Part shown: positions 55,149 through 63,657 of the stretch, piece after piece
Position numbering within the stretch: position 1 is the stretch's first letter
Layout: every line of letters begins with the position of its first letter
Origin: PALSA-612 sp963846915
Lineage (GTDB): Bacteria; Actinomycetota; Thermoleophilia; Gaiellales; Gaiellaceae
Direction: 5' to 3'
Length of the DNA stretch: 64,000 nucleotides
NCBI GenBank assembly: GCA_963846915.1
Contig: CAWJXV010000009.1
Location: 1,674,001-1,738,000 of the forward strand
Notes under the pieces: generated by a model
The model's database searches: none
Told to the model about the DNA's origin: nothing
The model's input: only the letters and a program-made list of their open reading frames with translations
Made by a program: the position numbers and the translations under genes

Positions 55149-58045
55149 CCGCGGTCGCGGTCGGCGCGTTCGACTGCGCGGGCGAGCTCGACGCGGGACG
55201 TCACGCCGACCTTGCGGAAGATGTTGCGCAGGTGCGTCTCGACGGTCTTTTGGCTGAGGAAGAGCTCGGCGGCGATCTGCGGGTTGGTCTTGCGGTCGAC
55301 GACAAGCCGCGCCAGCTGGAGCTCGCGCTCGGTCAGCGACGCAACGCCGCCTCCGGCTGTGCCGGCGGCGCTCCGGCGATAGACAGGGCGGCCGAGCTTC
55401 CGGAGCTCCTGCTCGGCCTCGGCGCGGTAGCGGGGTGCGCCGTAAGAGCCGAAGTCGGCCGCGGCCCGCTCCAGCTCGGCGGCTGCCGGTTCCTTCTTCC
55501 CTGCGAGTGCGAGGGCCCGGCCGGCGACCACCCGGGCCTGCGCAGCCCCGTACGCATGGCCAACGCTTTCGAGCGCCGCGACAGCGGCTAAGGCGCTCTT
55601 TCCGGCGCTGTCGCCGTCGCCATCGGCGAGCTCGAGCCTGGCCCTTGCCAGGTCGGCCATAGCGTGAGCCGACGGCAAGCCGACCTCGTCGGCGCACACC
55701 CGGGCAGCCACGGCGGCGCGCTCGGCCTCCGTGCGCTTGCCGGCGACGAGGAAGCACTGGGTGAGGAGCTCCAGGTACCGGCCGCGCCACGCTCCGCCGA
55801 TCATTCGCAGCTCCTCGCCTCCGGCTGCCTCAGTTAACAGCTCTGCCGCGCGTCCGGCCTGTCCGTTGTTGAACAGGGCGAGGGAGAGCGCGCTGCCCGC
55901 GTGCGCAGGGAGCGGGCCTGAATCGAGCGACTTCGCGAGCTGCCAGCTTTCCTCGGCCGTCTCCAGCGCAAGCTCGAGATTTCCCGCGGCTGACGCTGCG
56001 TCCGACAGGTTGAAGAGCGTCCAGCAAAGGCCCTGTACGTCGTCCATGAGGCGTGCCGCCTCGACCCCGCCCTCGAGCACCTCGTGGGCGTCTGCAAGTC
56101 GCCCGCGCACCCACGAGCAGGTGCCGAGCATGGCTGTGATCGGGCCCAGGTAGTCCTCCTGGCCGGTGACCTGGCTGAGCGCCATTGCTCGCTCTGCGTG
56201 GCGCCTCGAGTTCTCGTAGTGGTCCAGGTACATCTCCGCCAGGGAGAGGTGTACGAGGGCGTCCAGATGCTCTCCCAATTCATCGTCTGGGAGAACGTCG
56301 ATCACTTTCGCGGCCTGCTCTCGTTGCACGAGGCCGGCGCCGGAAGCTCCGATCATCGCCGCCCCGGCAGCCTGAACGGAGAGAGCAGTCACTTGCAGGG
56401 CGGGGTCGTGGAGGAGCGCAGCTGCTGCGATCGCGCGGCCTCCCCAGTGGTTCATCGCCTCGAAGTCGGCCTGGAACAGCTTGTTGATCGCGAGCTCGAT
56501 CATCAGACCTACCCCCTCCGGCGACCCTTGGTCGTCTAGTGCCTCGAGCGCGCCCTCCAGCCGGGCCGCCGCGTCGGTGTACCGCCCGAGCTGGTGTTCG
56601 ACGACGGCGCACTTCGTGACGAGGCGGACGCGCAACGCCAACGCGGCGTCGGGAACGAGGCGGATGCTTTCGACCAGTGCCGCACGGCTCTCGTCGAAAC
56701 GACCCGTGGCAAGGAGCGCACCGGCCTGCGCCAGCAGGAGCTCGACTCGCTGTTCGGGGGGCGCGTTGTCGGAGAGCAGGCGGAGCGCTCCTTTAAACCA
56801 GTGCGCGGCCGTCGCCGGCGCTCGGAGGGCAGCGGCCTCCCCAGCCTTGCTCAGTACCGTGACGGCCTGCGCGTCGCCCTGCTTGGCGGAGAGCTCCACG
56901 TGCTGCGCCTGGGCCGCCACCGGCGCACCGCTCTCGGCAAGCGCCGCTGCGCAGCGTTCGTGCGCCGCGAGGCGCCAGCCGCCCGGCGCCGTCTCGTACA
57001 CGGCGCGTCGAACGAGTGGATGACGGAAGCGGAATCGGCGCGGCACTTCGGTCGCCCGGACGAGATCGCTCGCGAGCAGCTCGTCGAGCGACGCCAGCAC
57101 CACCTCCTCGTCCATTGGCACCGCTGCGGCTGCGAGCTCCGGCTCGAACGGGTCGCCCGCGACGGCCGCGGCCCGCAGGACGAGCTGTGCCTCGTTGCTC
57201 AACCCGGCGATCTCCTCGGTCAGCGTCGCCACGACTGCGGCCGGCACCTCTGCCCCGGCCAGCAGCTGCTCGCCTCCTCTCCCGGTCGCGGTGCTGCCCG
57301 AGCGTCCGAGCGACCGGGCGAGCTGCTCGAGGTAGAAGGGATTGCCCCCGCTCTCTGCGTAAAGCGCGTTGATTGCCGCGTCGGATCCCTCGAGCAGCTC
57401 GCGCGCTTCGTCGAATGCAAGCGCCTGCAGCTCCAGCCGTGTCAACGTCCCGTTCCGCTGGGCGCGCTCGAGCCCATGCCCGACGCGCTCCGGCACGAGG
57501 TGCGGGCGGAGCGCGAACGCGATCAGGACCGCGGCCGCCGGCGGCCGCCGCAGCAGCGCCAGCAGCAGCTCCCATGAGCCCGCGTCGGCCCAGTGCAGGT
57601 CGTCGAGAACCAGCACGAGCGGCTGGTTTGCGGCCAGGCGCTCGAACAGCACGCGCACCGCCCGGTGGCTGCGATAACGCTCGTGCGTGAGCGCTGGTGC
57701 GCCGCTGGCGACACCCGCTAGCCCGGGTAGCACGGACGCTAGCTCGGCCAGGACATCGTCGCCGAGCGGCGCCAGCAGTCTCGAGTCGAGTCCGCGGACA
57801 TATTCATCCAAGGCGTCGACGAACACCCAGAACGGGACGTCCCGGTCGAGTTCCGAGCCGCTGCCGGCGAGCACCAGGTAGTTGCGAGCGTCGGCACGCT
57901 CGGCCAGCTCTGAAAGGAGGCGTGTTTTTCCGATCCCGGGCTCGCCCACGATCGCGAGTGCGCCTCCGTGCCAGGCGTCGAGCGCGCCGACGAGGCCGTC
58001 CACGATGTCGAGCTCGGGCTTGCGTCCGACGAAGGCGGTTCGCAC
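55145..58045 (-). CDS. Large LuxR-family (LAL) ATPase regulator
   Basis: A 966-residue protein. The AAA-type module has Walker A VGEPGIGKTRLL at about 33-44 and Walker B LVLVLDDLHWADAGSWELLL near 145. A long TPR-like helical region (about 380-870) follows. The C-terminal LuxR/GerE helix-turn-helix lies at about 898-955 (LTERELQLARLVVDRKTNPQ). LAL regulators activate target genes on binding an inducer. TAGGGT lies 6 bases before GTG 58045. The divergent small gene and hydrolase operon are the obvious candidate targets. Confidence 0.92.
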   Translation of the reverse strand: MRTAFVGRKPELDIVDGLVGALDAWHGGALAIVGEPGIGKTRLLSELAERADARNYLVLAGSGSELDRDVPFWVFVDALDEYVRGLDSRLLAPLGDDVLAELASVLPGLAGVASGAPALTHERYRSHRAVRVLFERLAANQPLVLVLDDLHWADAGSWELLLALLRRPPAAAVLIAFALRPHLVPERVGHGLERAQRNGTLTRLELQALAFDEARELLEGSDAAINALYAESGGNPFYLEQLARSLGRSGSTATGRGGEQLLAGAEVPAAVVATLTEEIAGLSNEAQLVLRAAAVAGDPFEPELAAAAVPMDEEVVLASLDELLASDLVRATEVPRRFRFRHPLVRRAVYETAPGGWRLAAHERCAAALAESGAPVAAQAQHVELSAKQGDAQAVTVLSKAGEAAALRAPATAAHWFKGALRLLSDNAPPEQRVELLLAQAGALLATGRFDESRAALVESIRLVPDAALALRVRLVTKCAVVEHQLGRYTDAAARLEGALEALDDQGSPEGVGLMIELAINKLFQADFEAMNHWGGRAIAAAALLHDPALQVTALSVQAAGAAMIGASGAGLVQREQAAKVIDVLPDDELGEHLDALVHLSLAEMYLDHYENSRRHAERAMALSQVTGQEDYLGPITAMLGTCSWVRGRLADAHEVLEGGVEAARLMDDVQGLCWTLFNLSDAASAAGNLELALETAEESWQLAKSLDSGPLPAHAGSALSLALFNNGQAGRAAELLTEAAGGEELRMIGGAWRGRYLELLTQCFLVAGKRTEAERAAVAARVCADEVGLPSAHAMADLARARLELADGDGDSAGKSALAAVAALESVGHAYGAAQARVVAGRALALAGKKEPAAAELERAAADFGSYGAPRYRAEAEQELRKLGRPVYRRSAAGTAGGGVASLTERELQLARLVVDRKTNPQIAAELFLSQKTVETHLRNIFRKVGVTSRVELARAVERADRDRG

Positions 58046-58051
58046 GGGTCA

Positions 58052-58057
58052 ACCCTA
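58052..58057 (-). promoter_or_regulatory. -10 element (TAGGGT) of LAL regulator
   Basis: TAGGGT ends exactly 6 bases before GTG 58045. Confidence 0.5.
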
Positions 58058-58141
58058 GAACGGCGCGACCCTTCCGATCGGGGTGCGGGATCAGGGTGTC
58101 CCCCTGATGTCGGCGCGGCCGGCCGGCGGCAACCTCGGCCC

Positions 58142-58384
58142 ATGACCCGCTACCTGCTCCACCACAGCCACGAGCCGCACGAGTGCGGCGTCGTGTTCGC
58201 CTCGTTCAAGGGGCACAAGAGCCCGCTTCGTCACCAGTCGACTATCGCGTCGTGCCGCTCCGGCGGCCACTCGATCTGGTGGACGGTCGAAGCGGCAACC
58301 GAGGAGGCCGCGCTCGGGCTCCTCCCGTCCTATGTCGCCGAGCGCACCACGGCAGCTCGCGTCAGCGAGGTGCAGATCCCATGA
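58142..58384 (+). CDS. Small conserved hypothetical protein, His-rich N-terminus
   Basis: An 80-residue protein reading MTRYLLHHSHEPHECGVVFA, then SGGHSIWWTVEAATEEAALG and a short strand at the end. The pattern (strand, helix, two strands, helix, strand) suggests a ferredoxin-like fold. The N-terminal HHSHEPHEC could bind metal. Its stop lies 17 bases before the hydrolase start, so the two form an operon divergent from the LAL regulator. Confidence 0.7.
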   Translation: MTRYLLHHSHEPHECGVVFASFKGHKSPLRHQSTIASCRSGGHSIWWTVEAATEEAALGLLPSYVAERTTAARVSEVQIP

Positions 58385-58401
58385 CCCAAGGAGGGGAAGA
58401 G

Positions 58402-60435
58402 ATGTTCCGCACCAACGCCAACAAGTCGAAACCCAATTTCACCCGCTCGCGAATCGTCGCCCTTGTCCTCATCGGGGTGCTGGCGCTCGGCCTCGCGTAC
58501 CTGCGGTTCGCCCCCGACGCGGAATCGGTCTCCGTGCCCGCAGGTGCGCATGCTGGTCAGTTGATCCTCCATCCGTGCAGCTACGGCACCGAGAAAGGCA
58601 GCTACGCCGCCGACTGCGGGACGCTCGTCGTCCCCGAGAACCGCGCGAAGCGTGGCTCGCGGTTGATCGCGCTGCCGATCACTCGCATCCGCGCTCGCTC
58701 TGCGCACCCGGGAACGCCTGTCTTCCGGCTCGAGGGCGGCCCTGGGCTCACTAACATGCACTTCTCGAAGGCGAGCCGGATCGCCGACGGTCACGACGTC
58801 GTCCTGGTCGGCTACCGAGGCATCGACGGCTCGGTCCGCCTCGATTGTCCCGAGGTGGTCAACGCGCTGAAACGTTCTCCCGATTTCCTCGGCGAGGCGT
58901 CCTCTCGTGCCTACTCGCGGGCGTTTCGCTCGTGCGCGAACCGCCTCCAGGCGGACGGCGTCGACCTCGCAGGCTACGGCCTCCCTCAGCGGGTCGACGA
59001 TCTCGAAGCGGCACGGAAGGCGCTCGGCTACCACCAGATCGACCTGATCAGCGAGAGCGTCGGAACACGCACCGCGATGATCTACTCCTGGCGCTACCCG
59101 CGCAGCATCCACCGCTCGGTGATGATCGGCGTCAACCCACCCGGCCATTTCCTCTGGTACCCGAAGACGACCGACGAGCAGATCCGCCGCTACGCCCGGC
59201 TGTGCGCTGAAGACGCGACCTGCAGCCGGCGGACGGGCGACCTCGCGGGGACGCTGAAGCACGCCGAGGCCCACGCGCCCGCCAGCTTCTGGTTCCTGCC
59301 GATCAGAAAAGGCAACGCACGCATCGCCTCCTTCTACGGCCTCATGGAATCGACGTCGGAGGCAGCGCCGCTCTCGGCCCCGATGACGCTGGACGCGTGG
59401 ATCTCGGCAGCACACGGCGACGCCAGCGGGCTCTGGTTCGAGTCGCTGCTCGCGACCCTCGCCTTCCCGACCTCGTTCGTCTGGGGAGACGTCGCAGCTG
59501 TCGCCCGCGCCGACACTCGGGCGGCGAAAGGCTACTTCTCGTCGGGAACGCACGCCGACTCGATCATCGGCAGCCCGGGGACGGACTTCGCTTTCGCCGG
59601 AGGCCGCCTCCTCAACTCGTGGCCGGCGAACCCCACCGAGAACGAGTACGTCCAGGTTCGGACTTCGAGGGTGCAGACACTTCTCGTCAGCGGCGAGCTC
59701 GACTTCGCGACCCCGCCTCAAGCTGCGACACGCGAACTGCTCCCCCACCTCCCGAACGGTCACCAGGTCGTGCTGGCCGGTGTCGGCCACACGACCTCGT
59801 TCTGGAGCTACGAGCCGAAAGCAAGCGCCCGGCTGTTGAACACCTTCCTCGACACCGGCAAGGTCGACCAGTCGCTCTACACCCCCGCGAAAGTCGACTT
59901 CACGCCGGACATCAGCCAGACCGCTCTGGGCAAGGGCTTGGCAGCGACGATGCTGGCCTTGCCGGCGATCGTCGTCGTCTCCCTGCTGCTGATGTGGCAC
60001 CGCTCACGGAAGCGGGGTCGCTTCGGCCGCAGGGCGAGCGCCATGCTCCGGTCGTTGTTCACACTCGTGCTCGGCCTGGGCGGGTGGTTCATCGGCCTCC
60101 TGACCGTGCTGCTTGCATTCCCGACCGTGCCACTAGACGATCCGCTCCTCGCCGTCCTCTCGATCGGCATTCCAGTCGGACTAGGGATCTACCTCGCGTG
60201 GCTCGACCGCGATCGGCCCAAGCGGATGATCGGCCTGACCGCGGCTGCGGCAGGCGCGCTCCTCGGCGCCTGGCTGGGGTTCCAGGCAGCGAACGGGCTA
60301 ATGGCGGTCGTGACGACGATCGTCGGAGCGGCCCTCGGCGCCAACCTCACGCTGCTCATCCTCGACACCCGGAACTCCGCCGGCGAGGTCATCCAAGCCC
60401 CGCAGCCGGTCATGACGACTGCTGCTCGCGCCTGA
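58402..60435 (+). CDS. Alpha/beta hydrolase with N-terminal anchor and C-terminal membrane domain
   Basis: A 677-residue protein. One N-terminal helix (about 16-36) is followed by an exported alpha/beta hydrolase of the TAP/proline-iminopeptidase type: oxyanion EGGPGLTN, nucleophile ISESVGTR (S219), acid SGELDFATPP, histidine AGVGHTTSF. Four further membrane helices occupy about 520-655. ATG 58402 has AAGGAGGGG upstream; ATG 58381 is an alternative overlapping the previous stop. The combination of hydrolase and helices is unusual. It likely cleaves a peptide or ester outside the membrane. Confidence 0.82.
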   Translation: MFRTNANKSKPNFTRSRIVALVLIGVLALGLAYLRFAPDAESVSVPAGAHAGQLILHPCSYGTEKGSYAADCGTLVVPENRAKRGSRLIALPITRIRARSAHPGTPVFRLEGGPGLTNMHFSKASRIADGHDVVLVGYRGIDGSVRLDCPEVVNALKRSPDFLGEASSRAYSRAFRSCANRLQADGVDLAGYGLPQRVDDLEAARKALGYHQIDLISESVGTRTAMIYSWRYPRSIHRSVMIGVNPPGHFLWYPKTTDEQIRRYARLCAEDATCSRRTGDLAGTLKHAEAHAPASFWFLPIRKGNARIASFYGLMESTSEAAPLSAPMTLDAWISAAHGDASGLWFESLLATLAFPTSFVWGDVAAVARADTRAAKGYFSSGTHADSIIGSPGTDFAFAGGRLLNSWPANPTENEYVQVRTSRVQTLLVSGELDFATPPQAATRELLPHLPNGHQVVLAGVGHTTSFWSYEPKASARLLNTFLDTGKVDQSLYTPAKVDFTPDISQTALGKGLAATMLALPAIVVVSLLLMWHRSRKRGRFGRRASAMLRSLFTLVLGLGGWFIGLLTVLLAFPTVPLDDPLLAVLSIGIPVGLGIYLAWLDRDRPKRMIGLTAAAAGALLGAWLGFQAANGLMAVVTTIVGAALGANLTLLILDTRNSAGEVIQAPQPVMTTAARA

Positions 60436-60447
60436 CCCTCCGGTACG

Positions 60448-60479
60448 GGGCTGCGGCGGCGGTTGAGTCGCCGCAGCCC
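60448..60479 (+). terminator. Hairpin after hydrolase gene
   Basis: GGGCTGCGGCG and CGCCGCAGCCC form a perfect 11-bp stem with a 10-base loop, 12 bases after the stop. There is no T-tract. Confidence 0.6.
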
Positions 60480-60504
60480 GCTGCGGATGTGCCGGCCACG
60501 AATC

Positions 60505-60663
60505 TAGTCTCGGGTGGTGGTTTCTCTCCGGCCGATCACGGACGCGAATCGGGAAGCGGTCGAGGTCGTCCTGGCCTCGCTGTCGCCTTCTGCGGGGAGC
60601 ACGGCACGCCGACGCGCCGTACCCCGCTCTCGTTTCCGGCGAGTGAGTAGCCGTCCGGCCTGA
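60505..60663 (+). pseudogene. GNAT acetyltransferase N-terminal remnant with promoter
   Basis: TAGTCT (60505-60510) is followed by GTG GTG and VSLRPITDANREAVEVVLAS, the usual first strand and helix of a GNAT acetyltransferase. The sequence then loses similarity and stops at 60663 after 49 codons. The remainder of 60664-60851 shows no gene. Confidence 0.5.
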
Positions 60664-60851
60664 ACGGCGACGATACGGGAGTCGGTCGGCCTCCTCGCCC
60701 TGCGGCACTCGTTCGTTGCGGTCGCGCTCGACTCGGGCGCCTTTCGGCCTCTAGAAAAATTCGGCCCGCACTTATAAGTTCGCTTGGCACCAGGTCAGGG
60801 TGGGTGGGAATCCGCCTGCTCACCACCGGGCCGGGGGAAGGGGTCGGGGGC

Positions 60852-61571
60852 GTGAGTCGGGACCAGAAGATGGCACGGGTCTTCGGTGTGCTCTTCCTCG
60901 TCACATTCGTCACGTCGATACTTGCTTTGTGGCTCTACCAGCCGGTGCTCGACGACCCGGCGGGCTACATCGCGGGTGGTGGGCAGAGCAACCGGATCTT
61001 CTTCGGCGCGCTCCTGGAGCTGCTGCTGATCATCGCGAACATCGGTACTGCGGTCGTGATCTTCCCGATCGTCAGGCGTCAGAGCGAAGAGCTCGCGCTC
61101 GGGTACGTCACCGCCCGCCTGTTTGAGTGCACGTTCATCCTCGTCGGCATCGTCGCGGTCCTGGGGATCGTCACGTTGCAGCAAGAGGTTGCGGGCGCGT
61201 CCGAGGGCACGGTCGCCTACACCCTCGCCGCGATCAAGGACTGGACGTTCCAGCTCGGGCCGGGCTGGGTCGTCGGCTGGGGGAACGGACTGATCCTCGG
61301 CTACCTGATGTACAGCTCCGGCTTGGTGCCGCGAAAAATGACCTGGCTCGGCCTCGTCGGCGGGCCGCTCATCATCCTGTCGGGCACCCTCGTCATGTTC
61401 GGCGCCGCCGACAAGGGCGGCACCCTACAGGGCATCGCGACGATCCCGGAGTTCTTGTGGGAGCTGTCGCTCGGCGTCTACTGCACCGTGAAGGGCTTCA
61501 AGCCGTCGTCCCCGATCCTTCGAGCCGACGCTCATGCGCGCGAGGCGACGAACGCCCCAGCGCCCGCCTGA
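60852..61571 (+). CDS. DUF4386 membrane protein
   Basis: A 239-residue protein with six membrane helices and the DUF4386 hallmarks (ARVFGVLFLVTFVTSI, ARLFECTFILVGIVA, GLVPRKMTWLGLVGG). The role is unknown. GTG 60852 with AAGGGG 8 bases upstream is preferred; GTG 60804 would add 16 Gly-rich residues. A 12-bp hairpin follows. Confidence 0.85.
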   Translation: MSRDQKMARVFGVLFLVTFVTSILALWLYQPVLDDPAGYIAGGGQSNRIFFGALLELLLIIANIGTAVVIFPIVRRQSEELALGYVTARLFECTFILVGIVAVLGIVTLQQEVAGASEGTVAYTLAAIKDWTFQLGPGWVVGWGNGLILGYLMYSSGLVPRKMTWLGLVGGPLIILSGTLVMFGAADKGGTLQGIATIPEFLWELSLGVYCTVKGFKPSSPILRADAHAREATNAPAPA

Positions 61572-61591
61572 ACACCAGATCTCTCGGCCAT

Positions 61592-61627
61592 CGTGGAGGG
61601 AGGTGGCATGCATCGCCTCCCTCCACG
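61592..61627 (+). terminator. Hairpin after DUF4386 gene
   Basis: CGTGGAGGGAGG and CCTCCCTCCACG form a perfect 12-bp stem around a 12-base loop containing GCATGC, 20 bases past the stop. Confidence 0.6.
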
Positions 61628-61705
61628 ACCGACTAAGAGAACGCGAGCGCCCCGGGGTCGGGGGTCGGTCGTCCGATCCCGCACGAGACCGTGGCGGACT
61701 GGGGA

Positions 61706-61795
61706 CGAGTTCGTCGAGTTTTGTCGGGTATCGCAATCGCTCCGCCCGACCGGAGCCCACCCCCTCCAGGATCGGATGAGGCGACGGGACTCCCA
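61706..61795 (+). repeat. Dispersed repeat S, copy 3 (long)
   Basis: TTCGTCGAGTTTTGTCGGGT, then CGCCCGACCGGAGCCCACC and GGATCGGATGAGG, ending GCGACGGGACTCCC. It is collinear with the arrangement at 44009-44097, 17 kb away. Confidence 0.6.
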
Positions 61796-61829
61796 GGCGC
61801 GGACGGACCCCAGGGCTTGGCTTGAGCCG

Positions 61830-62117
61830 CTACGCCTGTTGTTGCACGAGGAGTTCGAAGGTCTCGACGTTCGTGCGACGAATGCTCATGTCCTCACGCG
61901 GGCTCATCGCGTCGAGGGTTGCGCTGCCTGCGTCCAGGTCCTCTTTAGTAGCGAAGAAGACGACGACGCGCATCTTGCCCTTCTCGCGGTTCGCGAGCAC
62001 GTTGATTCCGGTGGCAGGCACGCCCTCGGGCGGCTTCGGATCCGCCTTGACCATCTCGACGAACGCGTCAATCGCGGCGTCGTCGGCCTCGAAGTCGGCT
62101 ACGCGCGAATACGGCAT
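61830..62117 (-). CDS. Hypothetical ABM-like protein
   Basis: A 95-residue protein reading MPYSRVADFEADDAAIDAFV with VLANREKGKMRVVVFFATKE and TNVETFELLVQQQA. The strand-helix-strand pattern resembles small dimeric ferredoxin-fold (ABM-like) proteins. ATG 62117 has AAGGAG 7 bases upstream, so the longer start at 62141 is not used. Function unknown. Confidence 0.7.
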   Translation of the reverse strand: MPYSRVADFEADDAAIDAFVEMVKADPKPPEGVPATGINVLANREKGKMRVVVFFATKEDLDAGSATLDAMSPREDMSIRRTNVETFELLVQQQA

Positions 62118-62612
62118 TGCGGGCTCCTTTCTCGGGGTCACAAACCTAACCGACAGGTCGGTGAGCCGGGGTAACAGACTAGGCGTCCCTCGGCGAGGTT
62201 TGATCGAGCTGGCCGTGGTTTACTGGCCGAGTGTCGTGAAGCGCCGGCGTCATTCGTCGGGTCGGGCGTCAACCCAGATCTCGAACTTGTACGGCCTGCC
62301 GTTCAATTCTTCGTCACAGACACGCACGTCCTTCACGAGAAAGGCGATCTAGTCCATCTCCACGAACCGGATCAGAGCGCCGATCGTGGGGCTTCGAGGA
62401 TCGTGTGCACCACCTGGATGTTCGAACCTGGGTGGTGGACGAGGGCGGTGTGCCACGCGTCGGCCAATGCGTACGGGTTGTACACCCAATCCGCCGGCGG
62501 CGGACGCGCTACTCGTTGAGCGCCCACCACACCGCCTGCACACCAGCCTCGTCCGGCACCGCCGCGAGCAGCTCGAGCAGCTGCCACGCGGGACCTGTCC
62601 TGGGAATGAACC
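62118..62612. other. Region with two orphan C-terminal coding tails
   Basis: There is no complete gene. On the minus strand 62250-62348 reads AFLVKDVRVCDEELNGRPYK and FEIWVDARPDE to a stop, and 62509-62622 reads PAWQLLELLAAVPDEAGVQA and VWWALNE to a stop. Both look like real protein ends without beginnings. Confidence 0.35.
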
Positions 62613-62978
62613 CTAACCTGGGTTAGACGGTCGGGACGAAGGAACCTTGAGGAACTTCGCCTGAACGAATTCCCGGTAAACAAGCTTCGCGACGCAGGCG
62701 CGGTGGCCTCGACACCCGCCTGACCAGGCAAACAGGCTCCACCCAGCCGCTGGATGCGCAGTCAGTCTCACGCGGGAGTTAGTTGAGAAGTGCGCTGAAC
62801 ACGTTTTCGGGCAGTTAATGCCGGCCGGGCTACTCGTAACCGTGCCCCTACCCAAGACGGTGACCTTCAGAGTGGGAGTGCCAGTGGCAGAGAGCGCGGA
62901 GACCGACGGCGCACCTCCTGTCCACGCGACAGCCGAGGCAGCGATGATGACCCCGATGATCGCCCCGCGACCAAGCAC
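62613..62978 (-). CDS. Secreted protein with InlB-type B-repeat
   Basis: A 121-residue protein with an N-terminal signal segment (IIGVIIAASAVAWTGGAPSV) and one divergent InlB B-repeat (LKVTVLGRGTVTSSPAGINC, AGWSLFAWSGGCRGHRACV) with paired cysteines. Probably exported; adhesion or wall binding is possible. GTG 62978 is chosen because TAGGGT lies 7 bases upstream. The longer frame to 63032 reaches into repeat R copy 8. Confidence 0.7.
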   Translation of the reverse strand: MLGRGAIIGVIIAASAVAWTGGAPSVSALSATGTPTLKVTVLGRGTVTSSPAGINCPKTCSAHFSTNSRVRLTAHPAAGWSLFAWSGGCRGHRACVAKLVYREFVQAKFLKVPSSRPSNPG

Positions 62979-62985
62979 GTGGACG

Positions 62986-62991
62986 ACCCTA
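62986..62991 (-). promoter_or_regulatory. -10 element (TAGGGT) of B-repeat protein gene
   Basis: TAGGGT lies 7 bases before GTG 62978. Confidence 0.4.
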
Positions 62992-63007
62992 GCGCCATAC
63001 CGCTGAT

Positions 63008-63055
63008 ATGTCGAGAACACGCGCCTGCGCACGCGAGGGGCCGGCGGGGGAGGGG
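63008..63055 (+). repeat. Dispersed repeat R, copy 8
   Basis: CACGCGCCTGCGCACGCGAG, then GGGCCGGCGGGGGAGGGGG, the conserved 3' part of family R. Confidence 0.55.
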
Positions 63056-63231
63056 GAATGCGCTCTCGCTCGGGCGGGTCGCTGGGTGAATGCGCTCAAT
63101 GCGTTTGGGCGTGGGTCGCGGGAGCACCGAGTGTGATGCGAGGTTTTGTTGGCAGAGCCGAGCGTGTTGGGGGAGCGGCGGCGGGGCTTGGGCTTCCGCT
63201 CCCCCAGCGCATGTGAGCAACGGCGACTTTG

Positions 63232-63657
63232 CTAGCCGCTCAGGAACACGGCGCCGCTGGCCAGTTGGTGGTCGTTGTGGCTGGTGAGGACAAACGCATC
63301 TTCGCCTGCGCTCGAAACCATGGGCGCCTGGAAGGTGAGGGTGCCGAAGCCATGCGAGTTGGTTTGCAATGTCCCGACGAACATGGCTTTGCACGGATGG
63401 TTTTGGACGAGCGTGATCGAGTAGGACGAGAACGGCGCCACCGTGTCCAGTTCGACGGTCCCGTGCAGCGTCGCGCCGCGACCGAAGGCGGTGAAGTGCC
63501 CCACCGGGTCGAATGGATCAGTCGCGCCGAAGGCGCAGTCGTGGCCGGTATTGCGGTACACAGGCGCCGTGCCACCTGAAGCGGCCGAGCTCTGTCCGGC
63601 CGTCAAAGCCGCAAGCACTGCGCAGGCGGCAATAGCGAAAAGCGCCAGTCGTTTCAT
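63232..63657 (-). CDS. Secreted hypothetical protein
   Basis: A 141-residue protein with a clear signal peptide (KRLALFAIAACAVLAALTA, cleavage near AASG). The mature part is beta-rich with two cysteines (GHDCAFG, QNHPCKAMFVGT) that may form a disulfide. GGGGGTGGGAG precedes ATG 63657. No family recognised. Confidence 0.75.
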   Translation of the reverse strand: MKRLALFAIAACAVLAALTAGQSSAASGGTAPVYRNTGHDCAFGATDPFDPVGHFTAFGRGATLHGTVELDTVAPFSSYSITLVQNHPCKAMFVGTLQTNSHGFGTLTFQAPMVSSAGEDAFVLTSHNDHQLASGAVFLSG

